NCBI RefSeq assembly: GCF_051622035.1
Contig: NC_135359.1
Location: 26,198,001 to 26,262,000, forward strand
DNA length: 64,000 nt
From: Arctopsyche grandis
Taxonomy: Eukaryota; Arthropoda; Insecta; Trichoptera; Hydropsychidae
Direction: 5' to 3'
Below are positions 1 to 11,728 of the stretch, in pieces. The position numbers and the translations under genes are program-made. A model generated the notes under the pieces. The model had not been told where the DNA came from and made no database searches. It saw only the letters and a list, made by a program, of their open reading frames with translations. Numbering within the stretch: position 1 is the first letter of the stretch; every line of letters starts with the position of its first letter.

Positions 1-500
1 TTTATTCATTCATTACATTTCTTAATGATTTAGTTAATTCTTATCTCTGCTTTTATTATTTGTAGGAGGTATCAGAAGCTACGATGTAAATAAAGCCTTG
101 TAAATAGGATATCTTTTCTATAGTCGACTATTTGTATTATTCACAACTAGAAAAATAATGTAAATCAGTAAACAACTGCTTTATTAATTATGTTATATTA
201 ATATATCTAAAAATGTATATGTACAACACATTAAATATGATTATAATACAGTGTTCCAAAATGATTTCATAACAAAATTCAATATTATCCATGTCGACTT
301 AAATCTTTTCAAATAATACCGTTTTAATTTGAGTAAAATGTGAGAACTTACAATTTTTATCGAATAAAGAATATGAAAGTATGTATGCATGTATTTCTAA
401 AACCACTATGTTAATTTCAATCTAGGAATAGATTTTTTAAAATAATCGTACGATACAAATACATAAAATATTTCAATCGGTGTTTGTTAGGAATAATTAA
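1..500. other. AT-rich intergenic DNA, nothing recognised
   Basis: No ORF, repeat or RNA gene that I can support. It ends at the TTAA flanking the next element. Confidence 0.6.
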
Positions 501-1411
501 AACTATGACGGCTGCTGATTCATATTTGAATCATGTTGGGTGCACAACGCTTACTGGCCGCTGACACATACATACATATATGATTGCGTGAACTGTTTCA
601 GTTCGCTGATATATTTTTGTATCACGTTTTCGTCAATTGTTTGTGGAAGATGATACATTTTTGTATCACGTTTTCGTCATAAACAAAAACGTGATACAAA
701 ATTGTTTCATCGGTCACAACGATTGACGAAAACGTGATACAAAAATATATCAGCGGACTGAAACAGTTCGCACAGTCGTGAATCATATGGATGCGGTGCA
801 TCCGCTCTAAAATCGCCAGACAAATTGAACGACAGATTAACGGACGGCTGCTTTAAATGCAATTCTCATCTTCTCGAATGATAGATTGCACATCAGATGA
901 CGGGTAACCTTTCGATGTGCACAGATGCAATTATTAAAATGGTAATTATTAAAATTGAGTTGGATCTTTCAGGCGAGTTTAATAAGGCAAGATTCGATAA
1001 GTTCCGAATCTTGCCTTATTAAACTCGCCAGAAAGATCCAACTCAATTTTAATAATTGCATCTGTGCACATCGAAAGGTTACTCGTCATCTGATGTGCAA
1101 TCTATCATTCGAGAAAACGAGAATTACGTTTAAAGCTGCCGTTCTGTTAATCTGGCGATTTTAGAGCGGATGCACCAAACCCGAATCATATATGTATACA
1201 ATTTTGTGTCACGTTTTCCTCATAAATAAAAACGTGATACAAAATTGTACCATTGGCCACAACGATTGACGAAAACGTGATACAAAAATATATCAGTGAA
1301 TTGAAACAGTTCGCACAGTCGTGAATCATATATGTATTATATATGTATTAGCGGCCAGTAAGCACTGTGCACCCAACATGATACAAATATGAGTCAGCGG
1401 CCGTTATAGTG
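501..1411. mobile_element. TTAA-flanked palindromic MITE (piggyBac-like), carrying a nested MITE
   Basis: Bounded by TTAA at 497-500 and 1412-1415. Long inverted ends pair: left GGGTGCACAACGCTTACTGG with the reverse complement of right CCAGTAAGCACTGTGCACCC, and outward CTATGACGGC with CTATAACGGC. Inner arms repeat TTTTGTATCACGTTTTCGTC in both orientations. TTAA target duplication is the piggyBac signature; no transposase is present. Without the nested insert it is about 510 bp. Confidence 0.7.
789..1182. mobile_element. Nested foldback MITE, copy 1
   Basis: 394 bp, near-palindromic over its whole length. Ends share GGTGCATCCGCTCTAAAATC in inverted orientation. Flanked by a 9-bp direct repeat GAATCATAT (780-788 and 1183-1191). 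A second copy at 44752-45160 sits in unrelated sequence, so this is a separate unit inserted into the outer element. The 9-bp duplication is compatible with a Mutator-like family; this assignment is tentative. Confidence 0.75.
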
Positions 1412-1415
1412 TTAA

Positions 1416-2815
1416 GGTTACATTGGAAAAATAATAGTTTTGTAAATTAGATAATTTTTATCAATACACCTTGGAATTTATGTTTGTGATAAACATCAAT
1501 AACTTCTTAATATTTTAACAATAATTTTCATTTTTTCCTTTTGAGTTTTTATTTAAATATTATACATTTAGATATTCACAACATTTTCACTATTTTATTT
1601 GATGAAAATTCAAACAAAGACATTTCAAATACATAGTTCAATAGGGCACATTTTTATTTTACTTCAAGTCTCACTTACACAGTCCAACGGTTTGTAGAAA
1701 AATGACTTAAAGTCAAATGCGACTTAACATATTACTAAATATAATTCCAGATTAGTTACATGCTCATTGAACATGCTAAAAGTTTACAATAAATGCTTCA
1801 ATTCAGATAATTGATTTATTATAATTTTTTTCATATTCAATTTGCGCCCCGAGAACAAATTACCTAGAAACTGCCTTTGGGCAATAAATAAATGTTTTAA
1901 ATTAATTCAAATGTGTACACACACACATATTTAGAATATTTAAAATTTACCATTAGAAGTGGCAGAGTGAAGGAGAGATGTCGTTTTATTTATATTTTTG
2001 TAAATAAAAAACCGATTTACATTCTATTGCTCGTTCCTTATGATGTATGTATGTAATTTCAATTTATTATGACGAGTGAGTTTTGAAGACCGAAATAATC
2101 AATTCATCGTATAATACAGTACATATTATACAAAATATAGAAAACATCAAATTCTTAAAATAAATTTAAATTTCATTACAAACTAATTTGAAATTTATGC
2201 GTTAATTCACATAATTTATTATACATATAACTGTCTTATAATGAAAATTATAAATAATATATGTACGTCTAATTCTTTTTGCACATTCATAATTTTAATT
2301 AAAGTTATATCATGTATTGTATTTAGAATGCTCGGTAGCGCAAATGGAAAATCCTCATCCATTTCCATCGTCATCACATATATATTTTCATTGAAGGTAT
2401 TTCGAATGTGGCTCACATTTCATTCGAAGAATTTATATTATTTATGCCAATTTGTAACACAACCAAATAAATTATTATTTTTTTTTAGCCATTTACATAC
2501 GAGTGCTAGTTTGATTAAATTTTCATCCAATTCAACAAACAGCACAAAGGATAAATCTTTTTAATTATTATCAATTTCAATTTTTGAATGATGCATACAA
2601 ATTGTCACATCTTCCAACCAGAAATATAATTAAATAAGAATTTAAATTTTAATATTTTTCCCTTCAATACCTTGTTATTATATCATATATAAAAAACAGA
2701 ATTATTATATTTTTTAACAATGATAATATTTTATGTGATGTTTTTACAAGTCCGATTTTTGTGACAACTGTCCGTACGGATTCAATTTATTCAATTATTA
2801 TTTTTTTTTAATAAT
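1416..2815. other. AT-rich intergenic DNA downstream of Prop
   Basis: No supported gene. A short (CA)n run lies near 1918-1927. Short open frames near 2219-2564 overlap each other on both strands and look like chance. Confidence 0.6.
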
Positions 2816-3190
2816 TTTATTTCATTTTTAGGGCTGTAATTTTGTAAAGCAGCATAGTCGAAGAAGATCCCTTACACACAACATTTGAAAAACGCTTGAA
2901 GGTACGGATTCCCATCCAACGTTGTTTGCTACGTCTCGGATCCTGGTAATCAGCACCTTTATTATATTTTCAGCTAATTTTACAACGGTCTTGGATAATT
3001 GTGAACGTGCATCGGAGACTTCTGGCACAACACTACCCTGGAGTATTTTGCACACGCCCGTATTGAACTTTCAAAAGGTTGACTGTCCGAGCTTGCAGCG
3101 TGACCTCCTTGCAAGCAATCGAAGAATTGAAATCTATGGTAAATTGAAATCGTCGTAGTAGTGATCAGCGCTACCGGCGTGAAGCAGCGA
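2816..3190 (-). other. Prop: Probable Prop 3'UTR with poly(A) signals
   Basis: Sequence after the stop stays GC-richer than surrounding DNA down to about 2850. AATAAA signals on the minus strand occur at 2963-2958 and 2821-2816; the second coincides with the fall to AT-rich intergenic sequence. The exact end is inferred. Confidence 0.5.
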
Positions 3191-3297
3191 TTATGTCTGG
3201 TATTGCAACATGGGTGCTGCCAGGTTCGCATGGTGAGAGCTGTTCATGCGTAGTGCCGACAGACTCTTGTTGTACCATTCGTCCTCGGGGCTCATGC
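3191..3297 (-). CDS. Prop: Prop coding exon 6 (conserved C-terminus and stop)
   Basis: 107 nt after acceptor TTTTTTCCAG. Completes Gly313 and encodes residues 314-347, [20 protein letters not shown] ... [14 protein letters not shown], then TAA at 3193-3191. I recognise [17 protein letters not shown] as the tail of insect CG32532-type proteins. Its join to exon 5 in the right phase supports the whole model. Confidence 0.94.
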
Positions 3298-6200
3298 CTG
3301 GAAAAAACAGAAACGCGCACGGTTGTTAAATCAATACATGAAAGCTTTCGTCGCCGATTTTCCGGCCAGACGATGTAACCGCTTATATCTTTTCTTCGAG
3401 GGTAAAAATTGCTCCCTCCCCTTTGTACCGGTTGGATGGCCGTCTTACGAGATGCAATCTCGCTCCAGGAAATGGGATATTTGCCAAGACGCCAGCACAC
3501 GTCGACGCGGCAAATGTACTGGAAATTTTCTTATTGGACGGGAATAAGGAGGTGGAGTGGTGTGGGAGTACATGGGGGGTGTACGAGGGGGTGCGACATC
3601 CTTGGAAAAACGGTACAGCCCCAGGGGTGGATTCGCAACTTGTGCAAAACTTGCAAAATACATAATGAAAACGATCTTTATGGAACCGAGCGCAATTTGC
3701 GACGCATCAAAAATATTCGTGCATGAATTTAAAATTGATTTTGACAAGTTTTCCATATATGCATACATACCAGCAACAATAAAGGTACCCAATTTACAAT
3801 ATTATTATTAATTTTTTACATATATACCAGGAAGGCCTTACAGGTAAACCCAGAGAGATGTAATAAGTAGAGGTAGGATAGTCACAGTGCTATCCATTGT
3901 TCGGCAAACCTTTAACAATGCATTTACAACCTTTGAACAATATACAGCCCCCTCAGGGTCCGGGCTTTAGTAATAAGTAGAGGTAGGATAGTCACAGTGC
4001 TATCCAACAGTGTCATTGTTGTAAATCCTTTGTAAAAAAGGTTCGGCAAACCTTTAACAATGCAATTACAACCTTTGAACAATACGCGGCACCTTCTGGG
4101 TCCGGTGACTAGTAATAAGAATAGAAAATTACGAATAAATAATTTTTGTCAATTTTACGCGGTATGTCTCTATAAATATGCTACATCGCACGGAATACAA
4201 TCGGATCAATTCACTTATAAAAATGTATCCCATGTTGTTTATTGTGTGTTTTTGAATGTATTGTGCAATTTTTACCGATGCTTGCCCGTCTTGCGAGTAA
4301 TATAAACAAACAGAGAAGTTTTTATCGGACATACGTCGAGCACCAATCGTCAAATACGACTGATGCTAAAATTATTTAGATCTGTCCGTGGACAGAATGT
4401 CACTTGACAACAAAAGAACACCTAAAGCCACTTATAGATTAATATTACATTTCTCTGGGTAAACCCCAATGCGCCTTCCTGGCCAATAACAAACAATACA
4501 GCAATTTTATTACACAAGTCGTTGAATTACAAGACACTGAAAACTCGCAAATTAACGAGACATCTATGAATTGTACATACATTTTATTGTACACTAGCTG
4601 AACCCCGGCATGCGTTGCAATGCCATAATAACGCATGCAATTCTCGTTCCCGTTCCCGTTCCCATTTGTCGGAAAAATGCTTTTTCCCGGTTTTTTTCAC
4701 AGTAATCTTCCCGGACATGCACGCAACAAATCCTGAAAGTTTCATCGTAATCGGTTCAGTGGTTTAACAGCCTATTCGAGATACACACACACACACAGAC
4801 ATTCATTTTTATATATATACATAGATTAATCATATTCAAATAGTGGTGACATAGTAGGTAGGAAGGTTTTTTAGCCAATTTTAATCGGGAACCGTTTCAA
4901 TAATGAAATCAGAAAAATTGGCAAACTCTGATAGGAAATGATCGACCTGGAGTCACAAATATCCAAGTCTGACCAGCAGCACTATAGATATACTCAGAAA
5001 AATTCTTTTCAATCGAGGTCAGCTCATGGGATTGAACCCGGGAGCCTCTCGGTGATAGGCATAAGCTTAACGACCTAGGTATGCTGCTGGCTAATATTTG
5101 AAATAGGATACCATTTATTGAAGAGGTAGTGTCATGGGTCGGCACTAAACAGATATAATAAAATAATCGAATCGGTTACTACAAACATGTGGTAATTAAG
5201 TGGTCTAAAAAATAAAATGAAATTCTTTATTTTAAAAAAATGTTTAGAAAAGGCGTTTACTTATATAATAAAAATTACAAGATATTTGTAGCGCATTCTC
5301 ATGGGATAAAAATAAGTTATATACTTATGAAAGAGAAGTATTTCAAGTATTCTAAGGAAAGTAAAATGTTTGAGAGATACTTGGAGAATTTGATTATAGT
5401 GAACCTTATAAAATTGAAAGATTTTCATTTAGAAATAATTTAACAGTCATCATCATCATCTACAGCCATTCGCCATCCACTATTGGATGAAGACTTCTCC
5501 AACACCCTTCCACTCGTCTCTGTTGCTGCTGTTGTTGTGAAAACAGAGTCAAGAAAAATAAGTCAGAAAGAGTCAAGTGGAAGTTGTTATTGCAATGTTT
5601 TCAACTCATATATTGTGCATAATCATTATGTGTAATGATGGTATTTGGTACTTATGCACAAAAGTTTGATCATATGTATGTGTCGCTTTGGGCAACCTGA
5701 AGTGTCACCTTTGGTCGGGGCTAATATATAATGGATAAATAAATATTTAGAAACTTTTTTGGTGTCAATGTTTTGAAAAAATATTGTAATACTATATGCT
5801 TCTGTTTTTAATTCTTTGAAATTTTAATTTCAAAGAAAAACGATCGGAACACTAGGAATTTTAGTTCAATCGTTTGCGAAGTAAAACATAGAAATGCTTT
5901 GTAATAAAAATATTATTATTGGCCAAAAGCGGAATTAAGAGGTTTTGTAAGTTATTGTGCCGAAGTTGATGATGAGTTATCAATCTAAGAATTAATAAAT
6001 TAAATCAAACTAAGATATTCATTATGTAATTAGTACACTAATTTTAAATGTATTATGATATGAAATATGTAAATATATATATGCATGTAGTAGTAGAAGT
6101 AGATTTCAATAGAAAATCAGCAACGATTTGAATGTGAATTTTCATTTGTTCATGTCATAATGTACTTCCAGGTTAAATATAATATTTAATATGAGTATAT

Positions 6201-8038
6201 ATGTATCTGGGTATATAGTTTGTAGTAGTGTGGGATAACTAGGTTTTCTAGCTGCCACTTCTGCTGGCGCCTCGCCAGATTGAGATTTCAATCCCAAGAA
6301 TAAGACGAGAAAAGGAAATTCGGTCGTCTTAAAGGCATTGCCCGTGAAATAGGCAATCTCCGTCCGAAGACCCTCACTCTTTAAACTTATCTTTGATCTT
6401 GGCCGACGGTTATTACAAATTTAAATCGTTTTGCCGACGGATGGACACAACTCTTATATCTCGAGCGTGCAATTAATTATTATAAAGTTCTATCTTGATT
6501 TGAACTTACAACGTATTATACATATATGTATATATGTATATTTAAAATTTATTTACCTCGATTGAAAATAATTTATTCGGAGTATATCTGTAATACTGCT
6601 GGTCAGACTTAGATATTTGTGACTCCAGGTCGATCGTTTCCTATCTGATTTCATTGTTTATTTTATTTTATTTTTTTACATACATATATACAAATATGTA
6701 TACCAGGAAGGCTTAACAGGTAAACCCCAAATGCGCCTTCCTGGTCCACATAATTATTACATATATACATGTAAATCTAAACAATATCTGACATCTATGG
6801 TCAGATATTACAAACATCGTATTAATACGATAAATAACGATGAATAACTTTCATGTAACAATACGAATTTTATATTCGATAAACAACCACAGAGACATCT
6901 ATGGTGAGCAATATGGCGAAACCTAAGATATAAAATAACTAAAGGTTCGCAACAGAAAATTGGGAAGGAAACGCCAATTTTACAGGAATCGTTTCAATGA
7001 AAATCAGAAAAATTGGCAAATTCTGATAAGAAACGATCGACTTTGACAAACCAAGGTCTGGCCAATAGCGAGACTTAGCGGGAATCGAACTCGTAACATC
7101 AAGTACGAGATAATTCAACATTCACCACTAGACCACGCTACTGGTATTGTTGAAACGGTTCCTCGATTAAATTGGCTAAAATCCTTCCTACCTACTATGT
7201 CACCACTGTTTGAGTGTGATTAATATACAATTAAATTTATGCATAAGTTGAAATTCATAGATGTCTAGTTAATTTAGAGTTTTCATAGTCTCTTAATTCA
7301 GCGACTTATGTATGTAATAAAAAAATGCTGCATTGTTTGTAATTGGCTAGAAAGGTGCAGTGGGGTTTACCTGTTAGGCCTTCCTGGTATATATGTATAT
7401 AATAAAAAAATAATAAAACACATTTAAAGCTAATTTACGTACAATATTAATATTATTTTGCTGTTTGTATATTTTAACTATATTTTTCATCTGAACATTG
7501 CTATGAAGCTTTAATTATATAATATCACAATTATGATGATGCAATATATAAAGTTTTGTTCAACAGAAAACTCTTTTTTTTTTTTTTTTTCATTTTTATC
7601 ATCGTGCCATGACAGGTTGCGCCAAATTGACACTTATGGCCAAACTTGTAAATATGTATTAGGGCGAAAACATACTGTGAGTCACGCGGCACGTGATTTT
7701 TTTAGATACTAGTTAGCATGCAAAATAACCAAAGGATGCCTAGCCATGCCTGAGTAATGCCCCAATAATCAACCCCTGGAGTGTTTTCGGTGATTTTTTA
7801 TTCTTGTACATTTCAACGAAACAGCTCAAATGTTTCGTCTGTACCAGGTATGGTACCACGTATGCTACAGTTTTTCTATATGTTTAGAACTATCTAAAAA
7901 AAACCACGTCCCACATCCCACGCTGTGTGATTTTGCCCATACTGCTCGCTGTATACATATGTAGTTCAGTGGCATATGCAAGTTCGAGGTTGTAATTTCA
8001 CACGAGGACAAAACTTTTATCAATTGATATTTAGGTAG

Positions 8039-8106
<68 letters not shown>

Positions 8107-11100
8107 TAAAAGGGAAATAAATACCCATGGCGTCTTGTCGCATCCCCGCTACTGCACTCATGTTGGCGGCACTGTGGCTCATGGAAAATGGCTGCGACAT
8201 GCCCGGATACGTACTCGCTCCCATCTATTGGATAAATAAAACGAATAATGCATCAGTCAATTTTCTTTTCGATTCGTTTGCATGGTAAAAGTGTTATACG
8301 AAACCCAGTTCAAAATAAAGTAAAAAATATATATGGAAGTGTGGTCCAAAAATACAATGAATGTATCACATACGTTATGATATACAAATTGGCGTGTTTC
8401 TGTTCGATGTAACTAGTACACACTGCATCGATAACACTGTTCGACAAATGACGACTTTTTTTTTTGGTTCAGAGTCGAGATATGACTTTTCGACTCTGAA
8501 CCAAAAATTTTTCAATATTTTCAATATTGGTACAATATTTTCAAAAATATTGTACCAATGTACATATATATAATTGAAAATAAAATGTATATTTTGAAGG
8601 ATAAATAATCATAAATTACACTGTTCGACACGAAAAATGGTTCAGAGACGAGATATGACTTTTCATATTGATCCTATGCCCAGTAAAAAACGAATCTGGT
8701 AATAAAAAATGTTGATTGATTTTTAATTTTTTTTAAGATTTTTGATTTTTAAATGCTTTTCATTATTACGAAATTATATTCACAATACATCTTACATATA
8801 TCTATTTTAATAGCTACTGATCTACTGATCATTTTCTATTTTACAATTTAATTTAATTTGTTTAGTAAGCATAGTATTATATTATTCTAATGTAATTTAC
8901 ATTAGATTAGGAAAAGAGCTCAAAAACCTATTTACAATTCTTATAAATGCTCATAATACATCTAATACATAATATTAATTAAAGACTCTCTAAAGTCGAT
9001 GACCTAAAACAGATCGCGTTTAGGTAATCTTGATCGTTGATTTAAAACATGTATTTAACTTATTTTCGAGGTACTTTTGGATCACATCTGGTAGGTATAT
9101 AATTGAATTCATAAATGCATATCCGATGGTTATCGATTGTGCGCGTATTATGAGTGTATAACCAAATTCGATAAAATTGATTGCGTGATATCATTACGCA
9201 CATGTATGTGCATAATTGAATACGCGGCGACAGATTCGTTTAACGTTGGCCATTAGCCAATCCGCAGTTTTGTGAGAGGAATTAGCGAAAATGACTAATG
9301 AGAGTTTGCAATTAGCCATAACGCCACTTGTACTCTCGTGCACTGCCCAATAATGACACTGATTCAATATCCAAAATTCGAAACGGACAATGCATTATGA
9401 ACGTTGTGAACAGAAACTATTCGATAATATCAGACGTTTGGTATTTCCTACAGTCGGAAATACAAATGGATCGTTTTATTTAAAATATATTATTTTTCAG
9501 CTTTAGTACCCGATGAAATATCATCGCATGGGTGTTGGCATATTAAGTTATTAAATAAAATAAAATTAAAAGAAATGTGTCGGTCCTGTGTTCGATCCGC
9601 AAGTGGGCGAATGTTTTTCAAATACTTTTTAAATATATTTAATTTATATTTGATTGTTTTAATATGAAAATAAAATGATAAAAACTACCTACCTACCTAT
9701 ATATAAACAATATAAAACACCAATAGAAAAATTAATTAATTAAATAAATTTTCAATAGATGGCGCTAAATGCTCAGAGACTTGCCTAGAAGAAAAATTGG
9801 TAGCAAAAAGTATATATATATATAAGTTTTTTTTCTTTCGATATTATATTCGTGCATTTTGTTGGCAGTGTTTCAGCTGTGATGTACATATGTATGTCGG
9901 ATAGAAACGACTATTCTAGTACGGAGAGCGTTATCGCAGATACACAGACAGGCACACAGAATAGCGATATTATATATGATGTACTGGCATCGTAAATCAA
10001 AAAAATTACAGGGGAGATTAAAACTGTTATCGGCCTTTGTATTGTATAACTTTTTACTTTATCTATGTACGTAGTAACAATAGATGAAGTTTTGTGATCA
10101 TTTGAAAATTCGACTGATTTTTTCACCGTATTTTCATAGTTATAAATAATTTAAACATTTCAAATAGATATAGATTTGGAATATGTAGTCCTGAAAGATC
10201 AAAAGTGCATTAACAAGATGTTTAAGGTAGGTTTATTTGACTTGAAAGATTCCATACATATGTACATACATTTTTAGTTCACTAATTGGGCAGGAAAATG
10301 GGATGGAAGACTTGAAATTTTCCGAAGTGAAAAATACCATATGGTCAAAATTTATAAATATTCGGCCATAAGACAAATACACGAAGGTGATTTTGCATAA
10401 TATAACTAGTTTACATTATAAAGTTTGACGTTGAACTATGTACATATGTACGTCTATTCGTGTCTATATGTACACATATCAATAACACTTGTATTGCTGA
10501 TTAGACTGAGAATGACGCTTTGTAACAATGATAATCAATTTGGCTGTTGATTTATGTATGTATGTATGCAATGGTTTCACCCCAATTTTGGAACAACGGG
10601 TTTCCAATTTTTTTTTCGTCCAAGGCATGAAAGTTCATTCGATTTTTCAAGTTTGTATAAATTTTGATAAAAATTATATGAATTTTTAGATTAAAAAACG
10701 GGTTTCCGAAAACTTTTGATTTTTAACAACGGGTTTCCGGAAACCCATGGAAACCATTAGGGTGACACCACTGTATGTACATATGTATATTCATTTGCAG
10801 AATTGCGTCAAAAATCATCAGAAAAATGTATGAAATTTTGTACACAGTCTCGTAAATAATCGAAATAAACGAAAATATAAAATATTTTTAATTCTAATGA
10901 TGTTCACAAAGTAAATGTATAAGAAAATCGTGATTAATTTTTTTTTTGTTTTTGAAAAATAATTTTATTTTTATTTTTTGACATGTATGTACAGTGTGTG
11001 CTTATTGTATAAATAATTTTTTAAACAATTGTACTGACCTGAGGGTACCGGTTGATAGGTGCTGGATGAGGGTAGGGTTGATAGCCACGATAGCCTTGGA

Positions 11101-11639
11101 TGTTCCTCATCATGCCGTTACACGACGGTAATACTGAGGGCGCCAAAGCCTTTTGTAGCTGCTTTTCTTGTTTTCGATATTTCGCTCGACGGTTTTGGAA
11201 CCATACCTGCGAAAACAAACACGGAATTGATTCAGAAAGAATTTTTTCGAGGGGGACGACGTCTAAAACAAATGTAGCTCATAGGTTGAGATTCTTCGCC
11301 TTCGGAGGATTGTAGGGTAATCTGAAAGGTTGGCGCAGTGAAAGGGGACGCGTGCCTCGAGAGGGGCCAGGATGCCTCAGGAGGGTCACTGGGGAAGCCC
11401 GAGGGAAGATGCTCCAAGTGGTGGGCGGGGTAAGAAGGGTGAGGAGGGGTGAGAGGGAGGGGGAGCAAAAATGGGATGAGCGCTAACTTCGTTACGGATC
11501 CATTTGATGGGATTGCAACCCTCCTGGGTGGGGCTCCGCCCCCAACATGCCGGCGTTTTGCGCCCCACATATAATTGTCGCTACTTTCACTATTCTTATT
11601 ATTATTATTACAACATATATATTATATATATGTATATAT

Positions 11640-11728
<89 letters not shown>

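Larger units (their letters stand above)
3298..8124 (-). other. Prop: Prop intron 5
   Basis: 4827 bp, GTATTT...TTCCAG. Holds a GC-richer stretch next to the acceptor (3298-3620), tandem MITEs, a split SINE, a LINE tail, nested SINEs and a (TA)n tract. 5540-6550 is AT-rich; within it 6230-6420 is GC-richer, with no identity I can give. Confidence 0.85.
8225..11038 (-). other. Prop: Prop intron 4
   Basis: 2814 bp, GTCAGT...AATAG. Contains repeat-family fragments at 8430-8710 and 8715-9030, a GC-richer island at 9095-9400, and a hAT-type MITE at 10569-10773. The rest is AT-rich with nothing recognised. Confidence 0.85.

Noticed and set aside
3171..3500. 109-codon minus-strand frame overlapping exon 6
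   Set aside because: It reads exon 6 in the wrong frame ([11 protein letters not shown] instead of MSPEDEWYN).
5448..5460. (ATC)n arrays as possible CRISPR-like or regulatory repeats
   Set aside because: They are the 3' tails of LINE fragments, as the adjoining RT C-terminus shows at 12600 and 40330.
11021..11231. Short stand-alone homeobox protein starting MFSQVWFQN
   Set aside because: The leading codons are intron before the CAG acceptor, and the last (VSTIV) lie past the GTCAGT donor; it is exon 4 only.
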